64,000 nt of DNA from contig JAADVB010000009.1 in assembly GCA_023334545.1 (NCBI GenBank), forward strand, positions 1 to 64,000, written 5' to 3'. The notes under the pieces are model-generated. The model made no database searches, had not been told where the DNA came from, and saw only the letters and a program-made list of their open reading frames with translations. Below, one piece after another: positions 42,048 to 52,414 of this stretch (within the stretch, counting starts at the first letter, position 1; every line of letters begins with the position of its first letter). This DNA comes from Salisapilia sapeloensis (Eukaryota > Oomycota > Peronosporomycetes > Peronosporales > Salisapiliaceae). Made by a program: the position numbers and the translations under genes.

Positions 42048-42365
42048 ATGGCTGCGACGTCCAAGGTGATGAAGAACGTCTTCCAAGTACTAACTCCGAA
42101 CCGTAACTATGGAGTGGGCAAGCGAGTGACTCGAGGCATCTGGTCCAAGTACCCGGAGCCGAGCTATTGGGAGATCACCCGTATCCGGCCGTCACCAGAC
42201 CTCAAGCATGGCAAAGTCTATGGCGTTTTCACATTCCGAGGTAGTGCAGTATGTATATGAGGCAATCATAAATATACTGAAAAACAGATTGTAGGCAAGT
42301 CGGACGGAAAGGAGAAGCGTATCAACAAACCGCTGCAGAAAGATTGGACGCTGGCCGAGGAATAG
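42048..42365 (+). CDS. MRPS34: Mitochondrial ribosomal protein mS34 (MRPS34-like), short form
   Basis: Component of the small mitoribosomal subunit. Two exons, 42048-42248 and 42288-42365, give 92 residues. The core GVGKRVTRGIWSKYPEPSYW and the following ITRIRPSPDLKHGKVYGVFT match the central block of animal mS34 (GRLVTRK...EPCYWRLTRVRPD...HGKAWGILTFKG). The animal protein is more than twice as long, so this is a minimal version. The donor after GCA reads GTATGT and the intron is only 39 nt, the shortest here; using the GT seven bases upstream breaks the frame. The N-terminus (MAATSKVMKNVFQVLTPNR) is basic and lacks acidic residues, fitting mitochondrial import. Confidence 0.83.
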
Positions 42366-43414
42366 ACACATCGCAAATGCACCCTTTGCTACATAACAGG
42401 CTATTAGGGACACCTACTGGCAATTAGACTAGCAGACTGCCGAGTAGACTACTAGTAACCTGTGGGAAGCAACATTATTTTGTCGGTGGAACTGCGTCTG
42501 TACTTAACGTTTGCTTTATTCCGTGCTACTTTGGCACAGCATAAACCATAATATATCGGTAGCGACGTCCATACGCTACTAGTCGAAACACTCACGGCAT
42601 ACGCTACAGTGCACTTTCGAAGCATGACCGAACGAGAATACGGTGGGGCTTATTAAAACTACGGAGATTTGTGCATTTCATGACTATTATAGGCTCTCTA
42701 AACTTCTTTACGTATACTGCTCAATTCGTTCATACTTTGATAAATTGAAGCTGTATTGAACAATAGTTTTCCTCTTAATGCACAAAGACAAGTGAGAAGA
42801 ACTAATTTTCGTTAACTTGAAGAGGTAAGTGAAATCGATACCCAGATAAGTTATCTGCGCTACCTTGTGCCAAGACAGTCGGTACTGCAAAGCTCATTTG
42901 ACGACTTGGGAAATGAATTAGAGGACTTAAATGGTGTTGGTCCTATACAAGGTTTGACTTGCGTCAGATGATAGATTCGCATCATTCAAACTGAATGATA
43001 GTGAATTTCAGCCCTCTAATTTATACATCTCGTTTCCTTTAATATTTAAATTAATTTAAATGACATGTGTCTACAACGCGAACTTTTCTGTAATTGCACA
43101 TAGCAGAAAACATCGCAGTATATCGTTTCTCTTCCTGTCCAGAGCGCGACGTTAGAAAAGTAAAAAACCTTCACAAGAACAAGCTTATAAAGATAAATAC
43201 ATGTATCCTTGACGCGATATCATCGACAAGCTACAAAATACCTCCACACTTAATACCATAGACTAGAGGCCACCATTTCCACAAGCTCATGCACTTAGCA
43301 TGATGCCCCACAAGGTATCCGACCACTCAAGACACCTCCAACTTCAACAACTGTACTTTATTGCAACCTACGTACGACCTATGAAATCCAACTTGGACAA
43401 GTCACGATTGGAAG
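42366..43414. other. Intergenic between mS34 and APC11
   Basis: 1.05 kb, AT-rich in its centre (for example ATTTAAATTAATTTAAAT near 43045-43062). No gene, repeat family or RNA recognised. Confidence 0.5.
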
Positions 43415-43723
43415 ATGCAGGTTCGTATCAAGCGTTGGCATGGCGTCGCGACGTGGACATGGGGCGTCGATGAAGAGTGCTGCGGAATCTGTCGGTATGC
43501 ATTCGAAGCTTGCTGCCCAGACTGCACACTACCGGGCGACGGCTGTCCCCCAGGTACTTGCTTTCGTTAATTCACATGAGTCCCATTCGCCAATGAAAGA
43601 ATAGTCTGGGGCAAATGTAACCACGCTTTCCACATGCATTGCCTGATGAAGTGGCTTCAATCGCTCGATCCTTCTCGACAACATTGCCCCATGTGTCGAC
43701 AGGAATGGGACTTTCGAAATTAA
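43415..43723 (+). CDS. ANAPC11: Anaphase-promoting complex subunit 11 (RING-H2)
   Basis: Catalytic RING subunit of the APC/C ubiquitin ligase that drives mitotic exit. Two exons, 43415-43553 and 43605-43723, join over a 51-nt intron into 85 residues, the standard size. The protein begins MQVRIKRWHGVATWTWGVDE and carries the full ligand set: CGICRYAFEACCPDC, then GDGCPPVWGKCNHAFHMHC, then HCPMCRQEWDF. The identity to animal and yeast APC11 is obvious along the whole length. The frame is split after the first base of the Val codon in PPVWG. The gene is convergent with the FYVE-like gene, whose stop lies 65 bases downstream. Confidence 0.97.
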
Positions 43724-43788
43724 GTATTATAAAGCAAACAATGCATGGCATCGAAACCATAGAACGCATTTGCAATTGCTTTCATCCA

Positions 43789-45876
43789 TCACACTGCTCC
43801 ATTAGCTATATCCATCTCATCGAGTTGCTTGTAGAGATCATCAATCTCTCTTTCAACTAGTTCCTTTTCTCTTGCGTAATCATACGACTCTCGGTCCAGT
43901 TCCCGCTGCCGGTTCACAAGCTGCAGCAATTTTTGATACACCTCCACTGCCTGTCGACTGTCTCCATCAGCTATCTCTCGAGAGATCTTCGAGTTTCTCG
44001 CCATTCGACCTTCAATCAAATCATCAAAATCGTCTTCTTCGATCAAATCCTGCAACGAGCCAGACGTATCCGACGTCGTCATTTTCATATCCGCACTAAA
44101 CTCAGATTCCAATTCACTCTCGATATTCGTCTGCGCATCAATCGGTCGAACTAGCTTGCCAAAGTTATCCGAAATAGCTTTCGTGTACTCGGTCATTTCC
44201 CTCCCACCTTTCGGTATCGACTTGACGACACCAGGAATGGGTCCTTTGAACGAATCGACATCTTGCGACCCGACAGACTCGTTATCACTATCATCCTCAT
44301 TTAATTCGTCCATCTTTATCTGCGTTGTCAATTGACTCGTCATCAAGTCCGTTCCCTTGGATGCACCAAAGTCCATGGATGATGTGTACGTGCCATTCGT
44401 ACTGCGTAAATTCCGATCTGCTTTCTTTCGTACGCTAGCATGATACCCGTGGATTTCACGCACACTCGCTAACGTAGGCGTTAGAGAAGCGTACTTGCGG
44501 TCTTTCGGGTAGGATTGATCCGGTCCGACGCTTTCCCCATCGTCATCTTCGAACGACATCGCACGCCGGGTTCGATACCACATATCCATAGCTCTACTAT
44601 CCGATCGACGTGGTCGACTGTGTTGCGGGCTATGCTTCACTCTTTGTTGGTTCTTATAAACTTCTGTGGCAGCCATCGACGTAGTAGCATGCTTCTCATA
44701 GGACGAAACGGAGCTAGAGTCACTGGAATGTTCACTACAGGCTATCGACATTGGAGTACTAGTTCGTGCGGAATGAGATCGACGAGATTGTACCATTTTA
44801 ATCTTCCCGACGCAATGATTGCAAACTCGGGCTTTCTCAGAGGTATGCTTCATCCCTGGAGGACTCGTGTACCTCGTGCAACGGTGACAAACGACTTCAC
44901 CACAGTATCGACACCGAGTTTTTCGAACCATAAGCGAGAACTTAACTTGACAGACAAAGCATCTAGAGCGTGTGTCCTTTGGCAGGAGTTCATAGTCGTG
45001 TAAGAACCTTGTCCGAACACCATTTTGACGGGCACGGATGATCGTGTCGAGCGAACCGAGGGATATTACTCGCTGCAAAGCGAAGTTTGAAAAGACTCGA
45101 GTGTCGACATTGCCTTTAAGGCTAATGCCGCAGCTGTAGATGGCATCGATAAAGCCATCATGCTGCGACTCGATCATGACGTAACCACTGCTGTAGTACC
45201 CTGCGCGAACGAAATCAAACTTTCGCTCCAAGTCCGGCACAGCCGGCAGTTTGATCGAGTGGTAGGCACGTACCCATCCCTTGCGTCCAGTGATCGGGTC
45301 TTTGAATGTGTCTTGACACTCGAGCGTGACAAAGTCCGCGATGACGTTAGTCCCGGAAGACTGGATATTCATGGCAGACCACTTCATATTTATCTGTTCC
45401 TGATATTCTGTCGCTTCAGATGGGTCGATGAGAGAGTAGAGTACGATGCTGTCTACAATGGTCGAGTCGTACATGGACCTCGCACGAGCTTTTTTTGTCG
45501 TCGACATATCGAAGAAATCGACACATTCGTCCAATGTGGCTTGTATTCGCGTGGCACCGCATAGATAACGGACCAACTCGTCTGCAGAGCTCTCATGTCC
45601 CTTGTGAACACCTTCATAGAGCTGGACGTGATTCTTGACTCCAGCTTCCATCCACCCAATGCGACCGGAGGAAGTGCGAGTCGTTTGAATGAGCTCATTC
45701 GCCAAGTCTCTAGCTTTTCGAATAAAGTACTTGCGTTCTCGTTCCCTCAGCGATGGCAGCCGAAAGTAGTCCTGTGGAAGTCGAGACGTCATCTGCCTGC
45801 AATGAAACTTTTGCGTGTGAGCCTGTGCGAGGTATTGGAGCTGATATGCAGATATAGGTTCACTCAGCGGTCGCAA
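43789..45876 (-). CDS. START domain plus divergent FYVE finger protein
   Basis: Single exon, 695 residues. Start at 45876, or possibly the later Met in MTSRLPQDYF, which lines up better with the paralogue at 46.8-49.3 kb. A START-like lipid-binding domain covers about residues 60-300 (DFVTLECQDTFKDPITGRKG, GWVRAYHSIKLP, ISLKGN). The finger follows: CFVC, then RKTRCRYCGEVVCHRC, then VCNHC, eight zinc ligands as in FYVE. The (R/K)(R/K)HHCR lipid motif is reduced to RKTRCR and WxxD is absent, so PI3P binding is doubtful. A long Ser- and Asp-rich disordered tail ends in a coiled coil (QRELDRESYDYAREKELVER). START/FYVE proteins form a large family in oomycetes. Role unknown; lipid-dependent membrane tethering is the best guess. 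Confidence 0.85.
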   Translation of the reverse strand: MRPLSEPISAYQLQYLAQAHTQKFHCRQMTSRLPQDYFRLPSLRERERKYFIRKARDLANELIQTTRTSSGRIGWMEAGVKNHVQLYEGVHKGHESSADELVRYLCGATRIQATLDECVDFFDMSTTKKARARSMYDSTIVDSIVLYSLIDPSEATEYQEQINMKWSAMNIQSSGTNVIADFVTLECQDTFKDPITGRKGWVRAYHSIKLPAVPDLERKFDFVRAGYYSSGYVMIESQHDGFIDAIYSCGISLKGNVDTRVFSNFALQRVISLGSLDTIIRARQNGVRTRFLHDYELLPKDTRSRCFVCQVKFSLMVRKTRCRYCGEVVCHRCTRYTSPPGMKHTSEKARVCNHCVGKIKMVQSRRSHSARTSTPMSIACSEHSSDSSSVSSYEKHATTSMAATEVYKNQQRVKHSPQHSRPRRSDSRAMDMWYRTRRAMSFEDDDGESVGPDQSYPKDRKYASLTPTLASVREIHGYHASVRKKADRNLRSTNGTYTSSMDFGASKGTDLMTSQLTTQIKMDELNEDDSDNESVGSQDVDSFKGPIPGVVKSIPKGGREMTEYTKAISDNFGKLVRPIDAQTNIESELESEFSADMKMTTSDTSGSLQDLIEEDDFDDLIEGRMARNSKISREIADGDSRQAVEVYQKLLQLVNRQRELDRESYDYAREKELVEREIDDLYKQLDEMDIANGAV

Positions 45877-46835
45877 GACACCCTCGGATGATCAAATGTC
45901 TAGTAGATGGTTCTAAATCTCAGCGACTGTCAGCTCGTCTTGGAATGTGGCTTGTTGCGAAGAACATGGTAGGCCTCGAAGCATCATCGACGTCACAGCT
46001 GTCTATTGTGTACGTGGCCGCGTGACACTTCAATTGATTTATTTGTGCAAGCTAATTGTCTTCGCGACGACGTGAGCGAGGGAGATAGCGATGGGGGGCC
46101 AAAAGCTACCTGTATTTGCATGGGTTCCTGTGGTTTCTTGAGATAATTTCGCTATCGAAACTAACTGTACTCTTTGGCGTGGATAAGTCCAGCTTGGTGA
46201 CGTGGACCGTCTGATGATACCTTAGTGGTAGCTTGGTGGTAGGCTAATGGGCAAACGACAAAGCGAAAGAACATGTGAAGAGGAGAGTAGAAAAATCTTG
46301 AAACCTCCAGCTAAGATATATCATCACACGTACACTGTTTTGCTCCTGACTCTACGTATATTCGTTTGTATTTTCTGTTTTGGTATTCTTATAACTTGTT
46401 ATTTTCCCTTTGCCTCGTACGCATTGGTCATACTTGATTCGAAGTGTGGTATGAAATGACTTACCATGTCTTCTTTTTCTATCGTGACTTCTTTCTTTCC
46501 CCGTCGAAGCAATGGTAACCTCGTCAGCAGAAATTTCAATGCTCAATGGTTTCGGTGAATATTTCGAGCAATAAGTTGTTTCTCGTGCTTCTTGCAATGC
46601 TTGGAAGAGTGAGCTTACTGCTCATCGAAACGGTGGTACGACTCGTACGTCGTCTTTGCTCAAACACATCCGATTGTGGTAGACACCTTGATTTATATAC
46701 CTCGGTCTCATCGTTACAGCTTGCTCTACCTCAACATCGAGCATCATTCATCAGTTTACACTTTACGACACGTCATCGCTCCAGTAGAATATTGAATTAA
46801 TCTTTTTAAATTTTCTCTCGCATATCGATACTGGC
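45877..46835. other. Intergenic between the two START/FYVE genes
   Basis: Nearly 1 kb. A plus frame at 46247-46459 encodes 70 residues with one hydrophobic segment, and one at 46546-46800 begins with a hydrophobic stretch. Neither has a recognisable relative or codon usage that persuades me. The promoter of the upstream FYVE gene must lie at the left end. Confidence 0.4.
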
Positions 46836-49274
46836 TTAGTTTAGTTCCTCAAGCTGGGCATACAATGTCTGCAGCTCTTGATGTACTTCCTTGAGTCGAT
46901 CCTCGTCCGGTTCATCCTGCAATTCGAGCGCACGCTGTTCATTCGTCAAGTCTAGAATCTGTCTGTACATGCCCAGCATCTTCACATGCTTATCCTCTTT
47001 CGTTGGGCTGACTTCCGGAGCCTGTATTACAGACTGCACTCGTTGCCGTGGCACCAACAGCTCCTCATCCACTGAGCCATATGAGCCGCCTCGATCTCTC
47101 CCAGTCGAGGCACCATCGCTACTACTATCGAACTCGTTCATACTACTTCCCGTCCTCTCCTGATACTGGCTGTCGATACTAGCGCATTCGACATCAAATG
47201 CGCTCAGTACGAAATCTGAATAGCTTTCCATACTCAGCAGCTGATCCTCCTCTGGCGATCCATCTTCCTCCACATCTTCCTCCACATCGGACAATATCTG
47301 CTCATGCAAAGCAGTTTCGTCTTCCATCTCACTACCGCTAGACGTGTACACGTCATCTGGACCCATCGACAGACTCTCTTCTTCCGGTTCCACAGAGCTT
47401 GAATCAGTCGATTTGATCGGTTTGGAAGATACCTGGTCACCCCTATCGGCTACGACGACATCTTTCTCAACGACGGGAGCTTCATCAACATTGAAGGTTG
47501 CCTCTGGATTAAACTCGGTCGAGTCAAGATCTTCCTCTATAGCCTGATCATAATCTGGAAGGTCTCCTGAGCAAGACGCATTCGTCTCTGACCCTGTCTT
47601 ATCACTCGACTTGGTTGGACTCTCTTGACTATGTTTTGGAGCCTTGTCATGCTTTCTACCTTCACTACGCCGTGAAGCAGTCTCTCTCGAATGGATTCGA
47701 TCCGATCTAAAGGACTTTACATCACTATGTACCGAGCTCTGAACCTGCACGACACGTTGCGAACCGAAAGCCGGATGGACTATGAAGTCCGGATCCATGT
47801 CTCCAACTTCCTCCACATCATCAAAAACATCATCATCTGGACAAATACTCTCACCACTCTCCGAAGAAGAGGTCATACTTCTACGAAGTGCCTGAGTATC
47901 CAAATGGAAGCTATACTCGTCTTCATCGACGTTACGGATCGAAGGTTGTGGCGGTTGAGACTCGTTCAGTGGAAACGGGCGGCTGCTACTGCTATCTGTG
48001 CGCTGGCGACCTACTTGGGGGACGTTCAGGCGCTCATGAGGCTTTGGCCAGCTCATACGCGAAGAAGAGGAGTTCGAGGAACCAGACAATGGCCGCGATC
48101 TGGCGGACGGATGAGACGCCTGACGGGATGTTGCTTGGCACCTAGAGCACATACGAACGCGTTTGGCACCAGTCGTTGGAAGGACGATGGACCAGACACT
48201 ACTACATGGCTGGCACACGACTTCACCGCATTTACGGCAGTTTGCCTTCTTCTGTAGTTTGCCGAATTTCGTTCGACAGACGTAGCACCGGTACCGATCC
48301 GACGTCGGGACGAGTTCCAAGTCACTTAAAAACCGCTCGACGCCTAGTCGACGACGTACTATCGCTGATTCTAACTTGGCCAACACAGCCACTCGGCGTG
48401 TTGCCATCATCGTGAAGAGTTTCTTACTACCTGTTAAGTTCCCTTTTAGATTCACCGCATGGCACATGATCGCTTCCACTCGTCCAGGGACGTCGGATTC
48501 GATGAAGACGTAGCCAGAATGATAAAAACTCGCTCGAACGTAACCATGCGTCTTCTGTCGGTCCGGACAAGTGGGTAATCGGACCGAGTGGAAACATCGA
48601 ACCCATCCTCGACGGTTGGTCGCAGGGTCCCGGAACTCATCTTGACTTTCCAGCGTCACAAAGTCGCGATGACGAAGGATGGTGGCAGGAGATCGCAGCA
48701 ATGTCCACTTGAGCGTAATCTGCCTCATAGCAGGTCGACCTGGCTTTCGTCGAGAGGGCGGAACCACAGTCGCTAGCACTCGCTGTTCCAACACGTCCGG
48801 TTCATACTGGACAAAGTCGTTTACTTTTTTCGTGTCCGATGTGTCGTAGTGCATAGCCACATCTTCCAATGTTGCTTGCATCGTAGTAATGCCGCATACG
48901 TAGTGAACTTGAGAGGAGTTTGGTAGTGGGGCACCCGCTCGAGGTGACCCGGTATACATTTGGACACCTTCGCGTCTGGAAGCTTGGACCCATTCGACCG
49001 GACCTTGCGCGTCCCGTGTCATGCTTAACAGCATCTTGGCTGAATCTCGAGCTTTCGCAATGAAGTACCGGCGCTCCTTGCGACTCAGACGCGGCACATC
49101 AACGAGGCCACTGGTGAGGCCATCGCCGAAACTCGAAGCGGACTGCATACTCTGACAAGTGTCAACTTCTGGACCTTGAGCTATAAATGGAAATTCCAAC
49201 TGACGGTGATTGGCGACGTGGCAAATGGCATATCCCCCCGGCTCTCGTCCTGCATGGTCGATTTGTCGTCTCAT
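46836..49274 (-). CDS. START domain plus divergent FYVE finger protein, paralogue
   Basis: Single exon, 812 residues, a tandem relative of the gene at 43.8-45.9 kb in the same orientation. They share LSRKERRYFIAKARDSAK (partner RERERKYFIRKARDLAN), DFVTLESQDEFRDP, RRGWVRCFHSVRLP, SFYHSGYVFIESD and VNLKGN. The finger reads CYVC, then KKANCRKCGEVVCQPC, then MCSRC; again HHCR is missing. The region after it is very rich in Ser, Asp and Glu, then the protein ends in a coiled coil much like its partner (QRALELQDEPDEDRLKEVHQ). The first 40 residues have no counterpart, so translation may begin at the Met of MQSASSFGDG. The ends and core are conserved while the linker has diverged, which fits an old duplication. 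Confidence 0.84.
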   Translation of the reverse strand: MRRQIDHAGREPGGYAICHVANHRQLEFPFIAQGPEVDTCQSMQSASSFGDGLTSGLVDVPRLSRKERRYFIAKARDSAKMLLSMTRDAQGPVEWVQASRREGVQMYTGSPRAGAPLPNSSQVHYVCGITTMQATLEDVAMHYDTSDTKKVNDFVQYEPDVLEQRVLATVVPPSRRKPGRPAMRQITLKWTLLRSPATILRHRDFVTLESQDEFRDPATNRRGWVRCFHSVRLPTCPDRQKTHGYVRASFYHSGYVFIESDVPGRVEAIMCHAVNLKGNLTGSKKLFTMMATRRVAVLAKLESAIVRRRLGVERFLSDLELVPTSDRYRCYVCRTKFGKLQKKANCRKCGEVVCQPCSSVWSIVLPTTGAKRVRMCSRCQATSRQASHPSARSRPLSGSSNSSSSRMSWPKPHERLNVPQVGRQRTDSSSSRPFPLNESQPPQPSIRNVDEDEYSFHLDTQALRRSMTSSSESGESICPDDDVFDDVEEVGDMDPDFIVHPAFGSQRVVQVQSSVHSDVKSFRSDRIHSRETASRRSEGRKHDKAPKHSQESPTKSSDKTGSETNASCSGDLPDYDQAIEEDLDSTEFNPEATFNVDEAPVVEKDVVVADRGDQVSSKPIKSTDSSSVEPEEESLSMGPDDVYTSSGSEMEDETALHEQILSDVEEDVEEDGSPEEDQLLSMESYSDFVLSAFDVECASIDSQYQERTGSSMNEFDSSSDGASTGRDRGGSYGSVDEELLVPRQRVQSVIQAPEVSPTKEDKHVKMLGMYRQILDLTNEQRALELQDEPDEDRLKEVHQELQTLYAQLEELN

Positions 49275-50052
49275 CGTGGCCTGGCCATCCCCATGTGAGC
49301 TGGCGAAGCCTAAGGGTTATTCGGCTTTGGATTGCGATACAAACGTCATACGGACGGGATGAGAGTGAATTATTCGATGTAACCGACGCTTCTATCATTG
49401 TCATGGTTAGGAAAAGAGGCGTGCTCACGCGATTCTAGCTATTTAAAGCTTACGTGAATAGATGCTCAAATTCTAGTGATGGGAAGGGAGAGAGTGAGGC
49501 GGATGCACATGGGGATCTGATAATTCCAACCGAAAGAATCGACTCGTGCTCTTCCCAATCGTTCACGAGGCCATGTAGGAGTTCATGGCCTCGGTTACCA
49601 CATGGCTATACCGTCTCGATTTCAAATGGCGTGATCGAGATACACCATAATTTTGGCATCCATGTGCGATCGATGAAGAGCTGTCCACCAGATGAGTCAA
49701 ATAGCTTCTTGAAAATTGCATGGGTACAAGTTCAAATTGGCCCGTATTCAGCACCTCCAAAGGATGGATAGAAGCATGTAAGCGGTCCGTTAGATCAACG
49801 AAAAGCGCAAATCTCATCTACCGAACTTGAGGAACAACGCACTAACGCTTCGTCTACTTGTTGAATATGACGAGGAAGTACCATGCGGTAACTTGGGCTC
49901 GAGAAAAATTTTCGCGTCGAAACTTGTTCGCAAGTACCCAAAATAGCTTCCATCGTTGTCGTTTCGTTCTTCCAGCCTACCACAGATCTTCCACGCTTCC
50001 TACTCTCCGACTTGCACCGCATTCTTGCACGTCTATTCATTGATATATTATC
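49275..50052. other. Divergent promoter interval START/FYVE gene / kinesin-2
   Basis: 0.78 kb with no gene recognised; short open frames on both strands look random. It separates two divergent start codons and must carry both promoters. Confidence 0.5.
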
Positions 50053-52335
50053 ATGACCGAAAAGTCTAGTAAACACGATGAATGCGTCCGTGTCATGGTT
50101 CGCATTCGGCCGATGAGCCACAAAGAGAAACAGGACGGCTGCAATGAAGTCGTGGCCGCAAATTTCGATCGAGCAGAAGTCGCTGTCAATAACTCGGCAG
50201 TAAGTGAACCTGCCAAAACTTTTACGTTTGATGCAGCTTTCGGCTCGAACTCGACCCAGCAACAAGTGTACGATACGGCCGCAGCTGAGATCGTTGAAGC
50301 AGTGATGGAAGGATACAACGGGACAATATTTGCATACGGACAGGTACCACGACTTTTACCAAATATGATATCCTGTTGATGATATTCCTATCTCCGGTAG
50401 ACCGGTGCTGGTAAATCCTTTACGATGGAAGGGTACGGAAATGATCCTGGCATTATCCCGTTTTCGTTCAAGCACATTTTCGATAAAGTTGCTATCTCTA
50501 CGAACAAACGCATCTTGGTGCGAGCATCATATCTGGAAATCTACAACGAAGAGATTCGAGACTTGCTCGGGAAAGATCCTCGAGCTCGTTTGGACATGAA
50601 AGAGAACGCTGACTCTGGTTTTTACGTGAAGAACTTGACCGCTCAAGTCGTGAAAGACGCTGCTGAAATTGATCATGTCATGCAAGTGGGTAAGAAGAAC
50701 CGAAGCGTTGGTGCGACTTTGATGAATCAGACATCGTCTCGATCGCACTCGGTCTTTACGATCGTGATTGAAAGTCTGAGTGACAAGAGCGACACATCGG
50801 ATGGAAAGGAACATGTATGTGTGGGCAAGCTAAATCTTGTCGATCTTGCTGGTAGTGAACGGCAGTCAAAGACCGGCGCGACAGGGTCTCGACTACAGGA
50901 AGCAAATAAGATCAATCTGTCCTTGTCAGCTCTTGGCAATGTCATCTCTGCGTTGGTCGATGGCAAGTCTCAGCATATACCATACAGAGACTCGAAGCTC
51001 ACACGTCTCCTGCGAGATTCGCTTGGTGGCAACACGAAGACGGTCATGATTGCCAACTGTGGACCAGCAGACTTGAATTACGACGAAACCTTGACAACGC
51101 TCCGATACGCCAGTCGAGCGAAGAATATCAAGAACAAGCCAAAGATCAATGAAGATCCAAAGGATGCCATGATTCGTGAATTTCAGGAGGAAATTGAAGA
51201 GCTGCAAGCCAAGCTCCTGGCGATGGAACAGCTACCTGCCAATCCAGCAGATGCACTAGCGGTTCAAAGCTCGGAAGAGGTGATTGAAGTGGAGAAAGTA
51301 GTAGAGAAGATAGTTATTGAGAAAGGAGTAAGTGAAGAAGAGGCTCGCTCGATTGCTGAGAAGGCGAAGAAAGAGAAGGAAGAGATGCTAAAGCAGACGC
51401 AGAATGACTTGGCCTTGGTTGCCAAAGACAAAGCACTGGCTGAGCACAATAAACGAGAGATCGAACTTCGACTAGAGAAAGAGAAGGAATTGGCATTATC
51501 GATGGAGAAACAGCAGCAAGAATATGCCTCCAAGCTAAAAGCGTTGCAAGCCAAATTACTAGTTGGTGGAGAGATGATGACGAAAGCTGCACAGCAGGAA
51601 GATGATTTACGTCGTGCCAAGATGGAGTTGGAAGAACGGAAGCGACAGGAGTTGGCGTTGGCAAGAGAATTAGCAGAAAGAGAGGAAAATAACTTGATGC
51701 GAGAAGAACAGTATCAATCGTTACAGGAAGAGGCGGAAGCAAAGGCGAAGAAACTCAAGAAGGTGTATGTTAAAGTCAAGGAAGTCCTTGGAGACGTCAA
51801 GCAGCTTGAAAAGAGTCAAGCTCGTGAACGAGAAGACTTGTTGGACACCATTCGGCAGCTTACTGCTCAATTGAAACTCAAAGGGCTGATACTCGATAGA
51901 TATGTACCACCTGAAGCAGTGACGTTACTGGAAGGTCGAGCCCGTTGGAGTGACGAAGACGATGATTTTCTCATGGACAAGCTCGAACTTGCTGGTAACT
52001 CCTTACGATCCAAGCAACGTCCGCCTTCTGCGAGTGGAATGCGTCGCCCAGAGACATCATCTGAAGCGAAGAGGAAGCAGAAAATGGGATCAAGTAGCCA
52101 GAGTCCTGCTAGCGATGACGAGGAAGACGAGAAGGAGGAGGAGCAGATCATGAATTATCCATTCTTTGTCTATCTTTCGGACGACGAAGAAGGTAATGGG
52201 TACGCTCTCGCCACCTCAGAGCATTGTCAAGTTACCACAGCAAGTAGTCGACCAAAGACAGCGAAGAAGTCCTCCAAGTCGAGCTCTAAAAGTAGTTCGA
52301 GACGTCCCGAGACAGCACATAGTCGGAAAAAATAA
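50053..52335 (+). CDS. Kinesin-2 family motor (KIF3/FLA10-like)
   Basis: Microtubule plus-end motor; in this family, anterograde intraflagellar transport. Two exons, 50053-50343 and 50401-52335, make 741 residues. The 57-nt intron interrupts the P-loop codons, and splicing restores YGQTGAGKSFTMEG (TGAGKS at 98-103). Switch I NQTSSRSHSVF and switch II LVDLAGSERQ (Asp245) are intact. The neck NEDPKDAMIREFQEEIEELQ is diagnostic for kinesin-2. A long coiled coil (about 360-560) follows, then the conserved LDRYVPPEAVTLLE and an acidic tail SDEDDDF, and finally a disordered Lys- and Ser-rich end. Only one motor subunit is in the window; a partner should exist elsewhere. Its presence suggests a flagellate life stage. 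Confidence 0.93.
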
Positions 52336-52414
52336 GAATACAGAGCAAAGACGTTACCGGAACGTTGTATTATGTTTCTTATCATCTACATATACATCAC
52401 GACGAGATGCGTAG

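Noticed and set aside
46247-46459. 70-codon plus frame with one hydrophobic segment
   Set aside because: No relative recognised, no supporting context, and a competing open frame on the other strand; left as an unresolved possibility.
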